Assembly: GCF_000262755.1 (NCBI RefSeq) | Contig: NZ_AFEU01000001.1 | Location: 248,001 to 312,000, forward strand | Reading direction: 5' to 3' | Length of the DNA stretch: 64,000 nt | Source: Bacillus methanolicus PB1 | Lineage (GTDB): Bacteria > Bacillota > Bacilli > Bacillales > Cytobacillaceae | Shown here: positions 28,341 through 38,215 of the stretch, piece by piece | Position numbering within the stretch: position 1 is the first letter of the stretch | Layout of the letters: the number at the start of each line of letters is the position of its first letter | Notes under the pieces: model-generated | What the model was told of the DNA's origin: nothing | Seen by the model: the letters and a program-made list of their open reading frames with translations, nothing else | Database searches by the model: none | Made by a program: the position numbers and the translations under genes

Positions 28341-30020
28341 TTATTCAATCGCAAATATGAATGAATAAAGCGGCTGTCCGCCGTAATGAACCTCAATTTC
28401 AATATCTTCATACTTACTTTCAATATATTCAACAAGCTTGGATACTTCTTCTTCTTTCGCATCTTCGCCTTTTAAAATTGTCAGAATTTCTGTATCTTCA
28501 TCTAGCATATGGTCAAGAAGTTCTTGTGCTGATTTCACTTTATCTTTGTTCTTAACGACAATTTTTCCATCAGAGATGCCCATAAAATCATTTTTTTCGA
28601 TTTTCAAGCCGTCTATATTTGTGTCGCGGACAGCAAACGTGATTTGCCCTGTTTTTACATGCTGCATCGCCTCCGTCATGGCCTTTTCATTTTCTTCAAG
28701 TTCAACTCCCGGATTAAATGCAAGCAGTGCTGACATTCCTTGAGGTACTGTTTTGGACGGGATGACTGCTACTTTTCCTTCGGATACTTCAGCAGCTTGC
28801 TGAGCGGCCATTACAATGTTCTTGTTATTTGGAAGAATGATGACTTTTTTAGCATTAACCTCTTTAATGGCTTTTACTATATCCTCTGTGCTTGGATTCA
28901 TTGTCTGGCCGCCTTCGATGACGGCATGGGCACCGATGCTTCGGAATAGTTCAGCGATGCCTGATCCCATTGAAACAGTGACAATTCCATATTCCTTCTT
29001 TTCTTCTTTCTGTATCATCTTCTCCGCAATTAAAGGAGTTTTTGTTTCACCGACAATGTTGGAATGCTGCTCTCTCATGTTTTCTATTTTTATATTGATA
29101 AGGCTTCCGTACCTTTGTCCATATGTTAAAACATTGCCAGGCTGTTCTGAATGAATATGTACTTTAACAAGCTCTTCATCAGCGATGACAAGCAAAGAAT
29201 CACCGAATTTATTTAAGTCTTGACGGAATGTTTCTTCCGAAAAAGGATGCTTTTTAAGTCTTTCTTGTTCAAACTTAACCATGAATTCTGTACAATAGCC
29301 AAACACTATATCTTCTGTATTGATGTGGCCTTGGGCACTTTTATGGTGTTCCGCGCTTACTAATTCTTTCATGCTGGGAAGAGATGCAGATTCAGGAAGT
29401 TTTTCTCCTTTCAGTTCTGAAAGAAACCCTTCATAAACAAATACAAGGCCCTGTCCGCCGCTGTCAACAACTCCAACCTCTTTCAAAACAGGAAGAAGGT
29501 CAGGGGTTCTGTTAAGAGATGCTTTTGCCTCTTTCAGAACTTCTTCCATAATAATGACTAAATCTTTTTCTTTTTTAGCCACTTGAACTGCTTTTATTGC
29601 GGCATCTTTTGCAACGGTCAGGATTGTCCCTTCCACCGGTTTCATGACAGCCTTATACGCTGTCTCAACCCCTGCTTCCAATGCAGCGGCAAAATCTTTC
29701 CCATTTACTTGAGACTTGTTTTCAATAAATTTTGCAAATCCGCGAAAAAGCTGGGATAAGATTACACCGGAATTTCCGCGTGCTCCCATCAACAAACCTC
29801 TTGAGAGCGCTGTTCCTACTTTCCCGATGTGGTCCTGAACATTATTTTTAACTTCTTTTGCCCCGGAAGACATGGACAAATTCATGTTTGTTCCCGTATC
29901 ACCGTCAGGAACAGGAAAAACGTTTAAAGCATCCACAACTTTTGCATTGGCTGCTAAATGATTAGCACCCTGAATGACCATTTCGGCGAAACGTTTTCCG
30001 TCTAAAACTGTAATTGACAC
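28341..30020 (-). CDS. fakA: Fatty acid kinase subunit FakA (YloV)
   Basis: 559 aa. The ATP-binding subunit that phosphorylates fatty acids held by FakB, feeding host or recycled fatty acids into PlsX/PlsY. The N-terminal DhaL domain has DALNVFPVPDGDTGTNM (about 28-44) and GARGNSGVILSQ. The middle and C-terminal domains bind FakB (PNNKNIVMAAQQAAE, MLDEDTEILTILKG). The start is GTG at 30020 with GAGGAGG eight nt before it. It is 16 nt after yloU. Confidence 0.95.
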   Translation of the reverse strand: MSITVLDGKRFAEMVIQGANHLAANAKVVDALNVFPVPDGDTGTNMNLSMSSGAKEVKNNVQDHIGKVGTALSRGLLMGARGNSGVILSQLFRGFAKFIENKSQVNGKDFAAALEAGVETAYKAVMKPVEGTILTVAKDAAIKAVQVAKKEKDLVIIMEEVLKEAKASLNRTPDLLPVLKEVGVVDSGGQGLVFVYEGFLSELKGEKLPESASLPSMKELVSAEHHKSAQGHINTEDIVFGYCTEFMVKFEQERLKKHPFSEETFRQDLNKFGDSLLVIADEELVKVHIHSEQPGNVLTYGQRYGSLINIKIENMREQHSNIVGETKTPLIAEKMIQKEEKKEYGIVTVSMGSGIAELFRSIGAHAVIEGGQTMNPSTEDIVKAIKEVNAKKVIILPNNKNIVMAAQQAAEVSEGKVAVIPSKTVPQGMSALLAFNPGVELEENEKAMTEAMQHVKTGQITFAVRDTNIDGLKIEKNDFMGISDGKIVVKNKDKVKSAQELLDHMLDEDTEILTILKGEDAKEEEVSKLVEYIESKYEDIEIEVHYGGQPLYSFIFAIE

Positions 30021-30036
30021 AAATCTTTCCTCCTCA

Positions 30037-30399
30037 CTACGGGTTCGTTACACGAACACCTTGAACGTAAATATTTACCGAGTCAACGGCAAGCCCGACT
30101 GTTTTATCAAGTGTGTATTTAACCTTTGATTGCACGTTGTGGGCAACCTCGGAAATTTTCGTTCCATAACTAACTATAATATACATGTCAATATGTACTT
30201 CATCATTTTCCTGGCGAACCATCACACCGCGGGTAAAATTATCTTTTCGCAGTATTTCAGTCAGACCGTCTTTAATTTGGTTTTTCGAAGCCATTCCGAC
30301 AATCCCATAGCAGTCAACTGCCGCACCGCCTGCAATTGTTGCAATAACTTCATTTGAAATATCAATTTGCCCGTACTTTGTTCTTAGTTCAATGGACAT
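30037..30399 (-). CDS. yloU: Asp23/Gls24-family envelope stress protein (YloU)
   Basis: 120 aa DUF322 protein, MSIELRTKYGQIDISNEVIAT.... Relatives in staphylococci are membrane-peripheral alkaline-shock proteins; here it pairs with fakA, as in most Bacilli, which hints at a lipid or envelope role. The frame is open to 30438, but the ATG at 30399 follows AAAGGGGGAACG and matches homologues. Confidence 0.93.
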   Translation of the reverse strand: MSIELRTKYGQIDISNEVIATIAGGAAVDCYGIVGMASKNQIKDGLTEILRKDNFTRGVMVRQENDEVHIDMYIIVSYGTKISEVAHNVQSKVKYTLDKTVGLAVDSVNIYVQGVRVTNP

Positions 30400-30714
30400 G
30401 ATACGTTCCCCCTTTGGATTTGCTCCTTGGCTACACACATTTTACTATAAGGATAATATTTTTAAAAGCCACACTGCCTCGTCTTATTATTGAGCATTAA
30501 TTAAACACTTATGTCAAGGATTTTTTCTTGAAAGCTTACATGACAACTATTGCATTCAAACGGTTTGTATGATAAATTATTAAAGTATCTTAAATGAACT
30601 GAATACTTAAGGCGATTGTGTTTTTCCAAATCGGGTCAGATTCACTTCTGGCAATCATCACAAATGAAAGAATAAACAATCGTTTCAGCTTTGCAAGTTA
30701 GGAGGGAAATAGAT
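30400..30714. other. Divergent intergenic region yloU-rpmB
   Basis: 315 bp separating the minus-strand yloU-fakA unit from plus-strand rpmB. It holds the rpmB promoter and an AT-rich yloU upstream region; a TTGACA is present on the minus strand (30517-30512) but I find no well-spaced -10 for it. No other gene is visible. Confidence 0.6.
30550..30578 (+). promoter_or_regulatory. Candidate extended -10 promoter of rpmB
   Basis: TTGCAT (30550-30555), 17-nt spacer, TAAATT (30573-30578) preceded by TGA, an extended -10. It leaves a leader of about 130 nt before rpmB, long enough to carry regulation. Confidence 0.45.
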
Positions 30715-30903
30715 ATGCCGCGTAAATGTGTAATCACTGGTAAAAAAACTCGTTCCGGTAATTCGCGTTCCCACGCTATGAACGCCAGCAAGCGTACATG
30801 GGGTGCAAACCTTCAAAAAGTCCGAATTCTTGTAGACGGAAAGCCTAAGCGTGTTTGGGTTTCTGCAAGAGCTCTTAAATCCGGTAAAGTAGAAAGAGTT
30901 TAA
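30715..30903 (+). CDS. rpmB: 50S ribosomal protein L28
   Basis: 62 aa ([20 protein letters not shown]...SGKVERV), nearly identical to Bacillus L28. Only one cysteine is present, so it is the zinc-independent form. ATG at 30715 has GGAGGGAAAT before it. It is one of two clear plus-strand genes in the window, convergent with spoVM-thiN. Confidence 0.98.
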   Translation: MPRKCVITGKKTRSGNSRSHAMNASKRTWGANLQKVRILVDGKPKRVWVSARALKSGKVERV

Positions 30904-30923
30904 TAAAAAAATCATTCTTAAAA

Positions 30924-30966
30924 AGAGGCTGTCTTATAAGGGTCAGACCCTTATGAGACAGCCTCT
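30924..30966. repeat. Solo palindrome of the repeat family, likely bidirectional terminator (copy D)
   Basis: A 43-nt near-perfect palindrome made only of the outer arms of the larger repeats (AGAGGCTGTCTTATAAGGG meeting CCCTTATGAGACAGCCTCT). On the minus strand it is followed by TTTTTAAG, suiting termination of spoVM; on the plus strand it lies 20 nt past rpmB with a poorer T-run. Confidence 0.8.
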
Positions 30967-31089
30967 CCTATTTTGCACCATATTGAAAAAAAATAGCACC
31001 CTGCTTGAAGGTGCTGAAATTGATTCCTTTATAAGGTTGTCTTTCAAGGAATTTGAAATGAGTGGATTCAATCTATATTTATAACGCAA

Positions 31090-31170
31090 TTATCCCTTTT
31101 TAAAGGCCCCCAACATTGCCCGGACAAGACCGCCTAAAAATTTTGGCAGTTTAATCGTATAGAATTTCAT
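31090..31170 (-). CDS. spoVM: Stage V sporulation protein M
   Basis: 26 aa: an amphipathic helix of the form MKFYTIKLPKFLGG...RAMLGAFKKG. SpoVM senses the convex forespore membrane and anchors SpoIVA at the start of coat assembly. Pro9, which keeps the helix shallow in the membrane in B. subtilis, is present. A GAGGAGGGACAGT site precedes the ATG at 31170. It sits between rpmB and thiN as in B. subtilis and marks the organism as a spore former. Confidence 0.97.
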   Translation of the reverse strand: MKFYTIKLPKFLGGLVRAMLGAFKKG

Positions 31171-31262
31171 ACTGTCCCTCCTCACTATCTCACGCATGTG
31201 CCTTTCAATCCTACACTTTTCATCATATTCAAAATTTGTGACTATGCTCATGGTCAAATGCC

Positions 31263-31910
31263 TTAATCTTGACTCCTTATCACCATTAATATGCCTTCGC
31301 TAAAAGAAAAAGTACCATAATCACTAATAAGTTCATTACTAATGCATAGAGTCGATCCCCAAGGAATTTGACAATCTTTTAACGGATATTTAAAGCCTTC
31401 GAGAGTGAGCCCTTTAACAAACGGAGACATCGGGATGAATGAAATATATTTTCTATCCTGATTTATTTTCATTTCATAACTGCCAGGTGTTTTTATTAAA
31501 ATATGATTCTGTTTATCAATTATTTCAATATTTAATTCAATATTATTTAATGCGGGTTTCAAAAGAAGCTGCACATTTGCAAAAAAATGATCAAGCCTTC
31601 CTCCAGTAGCCCCAAACATCCGGATTTTTTCCGGCTGCTCTCCAAGAGCCCAATTGAAAGCCAATTCCATATCGGTTTCGTCTTTTTCAGGCTTGAATTT
31701 TTTCATTACGTGCACATGTTTTTCGATTTTTTTTGTTTCCGTCGCTGTTACAGAATCAAAATCACCAAATGCCATATAAGGGGTAATGCCCTTAGAGAGA
31801 AGTGTAAACACACCTCGGTCCACTCCTACCCATACATTGCCATCATGCCGAAACTCAGACAAATCCGGCAATAGCTCTTCAGGACCTCCGCCCACAATAT
31901 TTATCTCCAT
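31263..31910 (-). CDS. thiN: Thiamine pyrophosphokinase
   Basis: 215 aa. It makes thiamine diphosphate from thiamine and ATP. Motifs: GVDRGVFTLLSKG (about 30-42), FGDFDSVT, KDETDMELAFNWAL and GATGGRLDHFFANVQLL. The frame has GTG and ATG codons just upstream, but these overlap the AAAGGTGATG ribosome site; ATG at 31910 (MEINIVGGGP) is preferred. In B. subtilis rpe lies between rsgA and this gene; it is missing here. Confidence 0.95.
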   Translation of the reverse strand: MEINIVGGGPEELLPDLSEFRHDGNVWVGVDRGVFTLLSKGITPYMAFGDFDSVTATETKKIEKHVHVMKKFKPEKDETDMELAFNWALGEQPEKIRMFGATGGRLDHFFANVQLLLKPALNNIELNIEIIDKQNHILIKTPGSYEMKINQDRKYISFIPMSPFVKGLTLEGFKYPLKDCQIPWGSTLCISNELISDYGTFSFSEGILMVIRSQD

Positions 31911-31919
31911 TTTCATCAC

Positions 31920-32158
31920 CTTTGCTATAATTGATTAGTTGTACGTTTTTTTGTCAATTTTGGCAATTTATGAGCCACTTTAGGGAATTGATAAGCCAAT
32001 TCAAGATTTTCTAGATAAATACCACAAAACAAGATTTTGCAGCAGGATCAAATTTTATACTTTTTTTAAAAAAGCCAGCCCTTCGACCGGACTGACTTTG
32101 AAAAAGTATAATGAAGTTATCCAACTGCTAAAAGCAGATAAAGGCATTTTTCCCATCG
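31920..32158. other. Gap between rsgA and thiN, position of rpe in B. subtilis
   Basis: About 240 bp of AT-rich sequence without an open frame that resembles ribulose-phosphate 3-epimerase, not even a remnant I can recognise. It holds the rsgA terminator at 32068-32099 and presumably the thiN promoter. Confidence 0.7.
32068..32099 (-). terminator. Terminator after rsgA
   Basis: AGTCAGTCC/GGGCTGGCT stem (two G-T pairs) with a 7-nt loop followed by TTTTTT on the minus strand. It closes the prpC-prkC-rsgA unit. Confidence 0.85.
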
Positions 32159-33040
32159 CTAGTACTTCGGCTTTCTTTGTTTAATTTCCTGAAGAAATTC
32201 TTTGTAGTGCTCATATCGGTACACAGGAATTTTTCCCTCGTCAACTGCATCCTTAACCGCACATTTTGGTTCTGAAATATGAAGGCAGCCTCTGAACTTG
32301 CATTCTTCACTTAAAACAGCAAAATCAGGGAAGCAAGAATTCAAGTCTTCCGGTTCAAGATCAATAAATTCGAGTGAACTGAATCCGGGCGTATCTGCAA
32401 CAAGCCCATTTCCAATTTCAATCAATTCGACATGCCTTGTCGTATGTTTTCCCCTGCCAAGATGAGAAGATATATGATTCGTTTTCAGCTCCAGCTCGGG
32501 CCTGAGCGCATTTAACAGAGAAGATTTTCCTACGCCGGACTGGCCCGCCACAACAGAAATTTTTCCTTCTAAATACGGAATTAAATCTCCGACTCCAATG
32601 GATTTTTTTGAGGATATTAACAAAACGTCATATCCTGCTTTTCGGTATTCAAAAGCATATTTATGGATTTTTTCTTCTTTTTCTTCGTCGACTAAATCCA
32701 TTTTTGTAATGCAAATAATCGGTTTAATATGGTTGTACTCAACGAGAACAAGAAACCGGTCGAGAAGTGCTGTGCTGAAATCCGGTTCAACAGCAGAAAA
32801 TACTAAGATGGCCTGGTCTACATTTGCAATTGGAGGCCTAACAAGTTCATTTTTCCTCTCTTTTATCTCCAAAATATACCCATCGGTTTCGTTCTCAGCT
32901 TGATAAACAACATTATCGCCGACTAATGGAGTAATTCTATTTTTCCGGAAAACCCCTCTTCCGCGGCACTGGATGATTCCATCATTGCCCAAAACATAGT
33001 AAAAACCACTTAAAGCTTTTATTATTTTGCCTTCTGGCAT
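32159..33040 (-). CDS. rsgA: Ribosome small subunit-dependent GTPase RsgA
   Basis: 293 aa. It checks 30S maturation. An N-terminal OB fold (about 1-65) is followed by a circularly permuted GTPase: ITKMDLV (G4), GQSGVGKSSLLN (G1), DTPGFSS (G3). The C-terminal zinc site is built from CFPDF..ECKFRGCLHISEPKC. The ATG at 33040 follows AAGGAG. It is 17 nt after prkC, the conserved prpC-prkC-rsgA order. Confidence 0.97.
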   Translation of the reverse strand: MPEGKIIKALSGFYYVLGNDGIIQCRGRGVFRKNRITPLVGDNVVYQAENETDGYILEIKERKNELVRPPIANVDQAILVFSAVEPDFSTALLDRFLVLVEYNHIKPIICITKMDLVDEEKEEKIHKYAFEYRKAGYDVLLISSKKSIGVGDLIPYLEGKISVVAGQSGVGKSSLLNALRPELELKTNHISSHLGRGKHTTRHVELIEIGNGLVADTPGFSSLEFIDLEPEDLNSCFPDFAVLSEECKFRGCLHISEPKCAVKDAVDEGKIPVYRYEHYKEFLQEIKQRKPKY

Positions 33041-33057
33041 AGCATCACTCCTTGTAC

Positions 33058-35022
33058 TTACTCTTCAGGATATGGAATGACTTCATCCATAAGCACGCTT
33101 TTATCTCTTACCACTTTGTATTCTGCTTTTTTCCCATGCTCTATTGTAAATTCAAGATTCAATTTTTTCGTTTCTGTAATATACAAAGTTTCAAATGGTT
33201 CCGTCATACTGCGGGTCATATCTTCAATATAAATCTGAACTTCTTGAGGAACCCCCTCTTCAACAGGCTCATAAGGGACTGTAATTTCTTTCATAACTGT
33301 TTTTGGAGGAATTTCTTTCTTTCCTTTCGATAACACAACGGTTATCGTATTTCCTTTTTCCAATTGAGTTCCTGCTTTCGGTGTTTGAGAAATAACAAGG
33401 CCCTTCGGAATCGTATCATGATATTCTTCCTTCGACATATCGACCTTTAATCCGATAGAATCTGCATAATTCTGGACGCCTTTCTTGTTCAGTCCGCTTA
33501 AATCCTTTAAGGTAATCAATTCCGGCCCTTTGCTGACTGTAAATTCCAATTTTGTCTCTTCAGGAACAACTTCTTCTCCTTCAGGAAAATTTTGACCAAG
33601 GATTGTTCCAGGTTCACTGTTATCATATATTTCATTTTTTGATATATCTTTGAAACTTTTATATTCCAGAAGACGGAATACATCATCATAGCGGCGTCCT
33701 CTATAGTTAGACAGTTCGAATTTTTTCTTTCCGATACTTTGGTAAATATCAATTGTTGTTCCTTCTTTCACCATTTTTCCGGCTTTCGGATCGGTTCTTA
33801 CGACAAGGCCTTCTTCAAATTCATCCGAAGTTATTTCTTTTGTTTCTCCAATGACAAACTTCGCCTCTAATAATTCCGATTTCGCCTCGTCCACATCCAT
33901 GCCCGTCACATCAGGCACTTCGACCTCATCCGGAACTAGCAGATTCGGAACAACAGTAACGGTTAATACTCCGGATAAAACTAAAAGAGTAAATACAGAA
34001 ACTAATATCCATGGCCATTTCTTCTTAGCTTTTTTTACATCGTTTGTTCCATTTTGATGTTGTTCTTCCGCAGAATTTTGATCTTTTCCACGAATGATTG
34101 TTTCTTCTAAATCAGCAAAAGTCCGGTCATTCGTAATAACGGGAATGGCTTTCGTTGCTTCGTCATCTTTCGGAATGACAAATTTTTCTTCATTCATTCG
34201 GTCAGGATCCAAAGCGGTCCGAATATCCTCTTCCATTTCATCCACACTGTCATATCGGTGAAAAGGATCTTTTGCTGTTGCTTTTAAAACTATATTTTCA
34301 ACACTTTGTGGAATCGATGGATTCCACCGTTTTAAAGAAGGAGTTTCCGACTGCAAGTGTTTCAATGCGATCGATACAGCCGACTCACCCGAAAAAGGAA
34401 GCCTGCCGGTAAGCATTTCAAACATAACAATTCCAAGAGAATAGATGTCCGATTTTTTATTTGCCATACCTCCCCTTGCCTGTTCAGGAGAGAGGTAATG
34501 AACGGAGCCAAGCACTGAATTCGTCTGGGTAATGCTTGTTGCACTCAAAGCCATCGCAATCCCAAAATCAGTAATTTTAACATTCCCGTTTCTATCAAGT
34601 AAAATATTGTGCGGTTTGATGTCACGATGGATGATATCATTTTGGTGGGCATGTGAGATTGCAGATGTCAGCTGCTGCATGATTTCAAGTGCAGTTTCGG
34701 TCGGAATGGGCGAATTTTGCTGTATGTATTGCTTTAACGTTTGACCGTCGACATATTCCATGACAATATAATAAAGATCGTTCTCTTCACCCACATCATA
34801 AATGCTGACAATATTCGGGTGAGCAAGACTTGTTGCGGATTGCGCTTCCCGATGAAAACGGCGGATAAATTCTTCATCATTGGCAAAATCAAGACGGAGC
34901 ATTTTCACAGCAACATCCCGGTCAAGAATCATATCATGGGCTAAATAAACGTTGGCCATTCCGCCTCCGCCGATCATTCTCAAAATCTTATAACGGCCGC
35001 TTATTCTTTTTCCGATCATCAT
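33058..35022 (-). CDS. prkC: Serine/threonine protein kinase PrkC with PASTA repeats
   Basis: 654 aa. It senses muropeptides and phosphorylates translation factors and cell-wall regulators; in spores it promotes germination. Kinase domain about 11-270: GGGGMANVY loop, Lys40, HRDIKPHN, DFGIA and LSPEQARGG. A basic stretch and one membrane helix follow at about 335-358, then three extracellular PASTA domains and an immunoglobulin-like tail (about 560-654). The ATG overlaps the prpC stop by 4 nt. SD AGCAGGTG. Confidence 0.98.
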   Translation of the reverse strand: MMIGKRISGRYKILRMIGGGGMANVYLAHDMILDRDVAVKMLRLDFANDEEFIRRFHREAQSATSLAHPNIVSIYDVGEENDLYYIVMEYVDGQTLKQYIQQNSPIPTETALEIMQQLTSAISHAHQNDIIHRDIKPHNILLDRNGNVKITDFGIAMALSATSITQTNSVLGSVHYLSPEQARGGMANKKSDIYSLGIVMFEMLTGRLPFSGESAVSIALKHLQSETPSLKRWNPSIPQSVENIVLKATAKDPFHRYDSVDEMEEDIRTALDPDRMNEEKFVIPKDDEATKAIPVITNDRTFADLEETIIRGKDQNSAEEQHQNGTNDVKKAKKKWPWILVSVFTLLVLSGVLTVTVVPNLLVPDEVEVPDVTGMDVDEAKSELLEAKFVIGETKEITSDEFEEGLVVRTDPKAGKMVKEGTTIDIYQSIGKKKFELSNYRGRRYDDVFRLLEYKSFKDISKNEIYDNSEPGTILGQNFPEGEEVVPEETKLEFTVSKGPELITLKDLSGLNKKGVQNYADSIGLKVDMSKEEYHDTIPKGLVISQTPKAGTQLEKGNTITVVLSKGKKEIPPKTVMKEITVPYEPVEEGVPQEVQIYIEDMTRSMTEPFETLYITETKKLNLEFTIEHGKKAEYKVVRDKSVLMDEVIPYPEE

Positions 35023-35774
35023 TGATTCACCTGCTCACTGCCGTCCGAGAACTCTACAATGACGAGGGTAATATTATCTTCACCGCCGTAGTCATTCGCA
35101 AGGTTAATTAATTCAGATGCTTTATTTTCCAGGCTCTTTTCGCTCTTTAAAACTCCTTCCATTTCTGTCTGGCTTACCTTATTGGAAAGACCGTCAGAAC
35201 ATAGGAGCAGGATGTCTCCTTCTTCAAAGATGATTGTCCTAATATCCATTTCAACAGATTCCTCTGTTCCGAGTGCCCGTAAAAGAACGTTTTTCCTCGG
35301 ATGATGTTCTGCATCTTCTTTTGAAATTTGCCCGGAACGAAGCAATTCATTAACTAGAGAATGATCTTCCGTTAACTGCTTAAACCCGTTTTCGTTTAAA
35401 ATATAGCAGCGGCTGTCGCCAATATTTGCAATTGTTGAAAATTTGTCAGTACTAATTGCAGCAACAATCGTTGTTCCCATACCTTCACATTCAGTATGGC
35501 TTTTCGAATGATTGAACAATATTAAGTTTATCTTCTCAATATGCTTTTTCAGCCAATTTTCTGCCTGTTCGGCAGTCACGATTCGATCAGATTGTTCCCA
35601 AAATTCTTTTAAATTCAACAACGCCATTTCACTAGCTACGTCTCCGGCACGGTGGCCCCCCATGCCATCAACGACGATGGCAAGGCGCTGGCCTGAACGG
35701 TTCGTATAAATACCCCCATTATCTTCATTGTGCTGGCGTATTTTCCCTCGGTCTGTCATAAAAACAGCTTTCAT
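35019..35774 (-). CDS. prpC: PP2C-type protein phosphatase PrpC
   Basis: 251 aa metal-dependent phosphatase that reverses PrkC. PPM motifs: RQHNEDNGG, VVDGMGGHRAGDVAS, NIGDSRCYIL, LCSDGLSNKV and GGEDNITLVIVEF, which supply the acidic metal ligands. It precedes prkC with a 4-nt overlap and lies 4 nt after rlmN, so it sits within a long rsmB-rlmN-prpC-prkC-rsgA run. Confidence 0.97.
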   Translation of the reverse strand: MKAVFMTDRGKIRQHNEDNGGIYTNRSGQRLAIVVDGMGGHRAGDVASEMALLNLKEFWEQSDRIVTAEQAENWLKKHIEKINLILFNHSKSHTECEGMGTTIVAAISTDKFSTIANIGDSRCYILNENGFKQLTEDHSLVNELLRSGQISKEDAEHHPRKNVLLRALGTEESVEMDIRTIIFEEGDILLLCSDGLSNKVSQTEMEGVLKSEKSLENKASELINLANDYGGEDNITLVIVEFSDGSEQVNQ

Positions 35775-35778
35775 TCAA

Positions 35779-36870
35779 TCACCTCGTCTCCTCTTTCCGC
35801 TCCTTTGCACGAAGTTGTCCACATGCCGCATCTATGTCATGACCGTGCTCTCTGCGAATCGTTACGTTGATGCCGTGTTTTTTTAATGTTTTCTCAAATT
35901 TAAATATCTGATTTCTCGGAGTTCTTACATAATTTCTTTCAGGCACATAATTGACAGGAATCAAGTTTACATGGCATTTTATACCTTTGATCAGTTTTGC
36001 CAGTTCTTCAGCATGCTCTTCCTGGTCATTCACACCTCCGAACAAGCCGTACTCAAAGCTTACCCTTCTTCCGGTTTTCTCAACGTAGTAGCGCACAGCT
36101 TTCATTAAATCAGGCAGCTTATATGCTCTGTTAATAGGCATCAGACTGCTCCTTAGTTCGGTATTTGGCGCATGGAGCGAAATCGCAAAATTGATTTGCA
36201 TGTTTTCATCAGCAAACTGATAAATTTTTGGAATTATTCCGCTCGTTGAAACAGTAATATGGCGTGCACCGATATTTAACCCTTTATCATGATTGATGAT
36301 TTTTAGAAACGAAATCATTTGATCATAGTTGTCAAATGGTTCGCCAATTCCCATGATAACAACTGAACTTACGCGTTCCCCGGTTTCATCAAGCGCCTGT
36401 TGTACTTTTACGACCTGTGCGACAATTTCTCCTGCTTCTAAATTACGTTTCAATCCTCCTAAAGTAGATGCACAAAATGTACAGCCAATCCGGCAGCCGA
36501 CTTGAGTTGTAACACAAACCGAATTTCCATAATCATGCCGCATTAACACCGTTTCAATCGAATATCCATCATGCAATTCAAATAAAAATTTAATCGTTCC
36601 GTCAAGCGACGTCTGTTTTATTATCGTCTTTAAAGTTGTCAGGGTAAAATGATCTTTAAGCATTTCTCTTAATGTTTTCGGCAAATTGCTCATTTCTTCA
36701 ATATCAGAAACTCTTTTTTTGTACAGCCAATCAAAAATTTGCTCAGCACGAAAAGCCTTTTCGTTATGCTCTTTTAACCAGTCCTTTAATTCGTGAAGCT
36801 GAAATGAATATATGGAAGGTTTCTTCATTTCTATAGCAGTATTTTTCTCAGTTGCGATTGTTTGTTCCAA
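35779..36870 (-). CDS. rlmN: 23S rRNA (adenine-2503-C2) methyltransferase RlmN
   Basis: 363 aa radical-SAM enzyme that methylates A2503 of 23S rRNA (and A37 of some tRNAs). The CX3CX2C cluster motif is Cys126, Cys130, Cys133 in [12 protein letters not shown]; the catalytic C-terminal cysteine lies in DAACGQLR. An N-terminal accessory domain precedes the barrel. The start is TTG at 36870 with GAAGGTG seven nt before it; the next in-frame ATG has no ribosome site. Confidence 0.96.
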   Translation of the reverse strand: MEQTIATEKNTAIEMKKPSIYSFQLHELKDWLKEHNEKAFRAEQIFDWLYKKRVSDIEEMSNLPKTLREMLKDHFTLTTLKTIIKQTSLDGTIKFLFELHDGYSIETVLMRHDYGNSVCVTTQVGCRIGCTFCASTLGGLKRNLEAGEIVAQVVKVQQALDETGERVSSVVIMGIGEPFDNYDQMISFLKIINHDKGLNIGARHITVSTSGIIPKIYQFADENMQINFAISLHAPNTELRSSLMPINRAYKLPDLMKAVRYYVEKTGRRVSFEYGLFGGVNDQEEHAEELAKLIKGIKCHVNLIPVNYVPERNYVRTPRNQIFKFEKTLKKHGINVTIRREHGHDIDAACGQLRAKERKEETR

Positions 36871-36874
36871 CTGA

Positions 36875-38215
36875 TTACACCTTCTTTCTTAAGCAAGCAA
36901 TATAAAATCCGTCCGATCCAAAATTCTGCGGAAGAATTTGCAGCATAAAATTGTCGACAAGGGGCTTAACCGCTTCCGGCATTCGCTCCTTAAGAGTTTC
37001 GTCGCCTTCAAATAAATCATTTCTATTTAAGAAACTTTCGACTACTTCCTGGTTTTCTTCCTTTTCAATAGTACATGTGCTGTAAACAAGAATGCCGCCT
37101 TTTTTCAGAAGAGGGGCAACAGAATTTAACAAATCTTGCTGCACTTGTTTTAATTTGTATATATCCTCTTCCATCTTTGTATATTTTATGTCCGGTTTTC
37201 TTCTCATCACACCAAGTCCTGAACAAGGTGCATCAAGAAGAATCCTGTCAAATGATTCAGCGGCAAAATGTTCGGGTACGAACCTTGAGTCTAAGGCCTT
37301 TGCTTCAATATTGTTCAGCCCGAGGCGCTCAGCAGCTATGCCAATAAGTTTTACCTTATGGTCATGGAGGTCGAGCGAAATGACTTTACCGGTTTTATTC
37401 AGCCTTTCAGCAATATGGGTTGATTTCCCTCCCGGAGCTGCGCATGCATCAAGGACGGTATTGTTTTCTTCGATATTCAGTGCATAAGCGACCAGCATGG
37501 AACTTTCGTCCTGAATGGTAATCAAGCCATTTTTAAATGCATTGGAAGCTGCCAGATTGCCTTTTAAACATCTTATCGCTTCAGGAATGATCGGGCTGGC
37601 TTCTACATTGAAACCTTCGTTTTCTAACAGCTGCAAACACTCGTCCCGGCTGATTTTTGTCACGTTGACTCTAGCTGTCTGGAGTGGAGCTGTTAAATTT
37701 GTTTCACACATTTTTTTTGTTTTCTCAAACCCAAATTGGTCTGTCCACCTCTTGACGAGCCATGCAGGATGACTCGTTTCAACAGCCAGACGCTCTATTG
37801 GATCTTTAATATTTTCCAATGAAGGCAGCCCTTCCCTTTGGATGCTCCTTAAAACTCCGTTTACCATACTTGCAATCCCTTTATGGCCGCGTTTTTTTGC
37901 GATTTCTACAGCTTCATATATCGATGCCCGGTCAGGAATCTTATCTAAATATACCATTTGGTACAGTGTCAGCCGTAGTAAATGCAAAACCCATCTATCG
38001 GGCTTTTTTTTAATAAATGGCTTTAAAAAATAATCGAGCGTCATTTGGCGCTGCAGTGTTCCGTAGGTTAATTCTGTCAAAAGCCCGACATCTTTTTGAT
38101 CGATTTTATTTTTTTCGATCTTGCTATTTAACAATAAGTTGCTGTATGATTGGTTCTTTTCAATTGTTTCAAGGAGATTTAAAGCTATTTCACGAACGTT
38201 TTTTTTACTCTTCAT
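36875..38215 (-). CDS. rsmB: 16S rRNA (cytosine-967-C5) methyltransferase RsmB
   Basis: 446 aa. The N-terminal NusB-like helical domain (about 1-140) is joined to a Rossmann methyltransferase: [17 protein letters not shown] (SAM loop), [15 protein letters not shown] (Pro-Cys motif) and [11 protein letters not shown] with the second cysteine. It overlaps fmt by 11 nt and is 4 nt before rlmN. Confidence 0.97.
   Translation of the reverse strand: MKSKKNVREIALNLLETIEKNQSYSNLLLNSKIEKNKIDQKDVGLLTELTYGTLQRQMTLDYFLKPFIKKKPDRWVLHLLRLTLYQMVYLDKIPDRASIYEAVEIAKKRGHKGIASMVNGVLRSIQREGLPSLENIKDPIERLAVETSHPAWLVKRWTDQFGFEKTKKMCETNLTAPLQTARVNVTKISRDECLQLLENEGFNVEASPIIPEAIRCLKGNLAASNAFKNGLITIQDESSMLVAYALNIEENNTVLDACAAPGGKSTHIAERLNKTGKVISLDLHDHKVKLIGIAAERLGLNNIEAKALDSRFVPEHFAAESFDRILLDAPCSGLGVMRRKPDIKYTKMEEDIYKLKQVQQDLLNSVAPLLKKGGILVYSTCTIEKEENQEVVESFLNRNDLFEGDETLKERMPEAVKPLVDNFMLQILPQNFGSDGFYIACLRKKV

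Noticed and set aside
28191-28462. Coding frames over the repeat at 28220, including a 5' extension of sdaAB
   Set aside because: They translate the palindromic repeat; the sdaAB start at 28190 is conserved.
31171-31262. Sigma-E promoter for spoVM
   Set aside because: An AATATGAT-like box with an upstream ATA is present, but spacing and match are too poor to claim.
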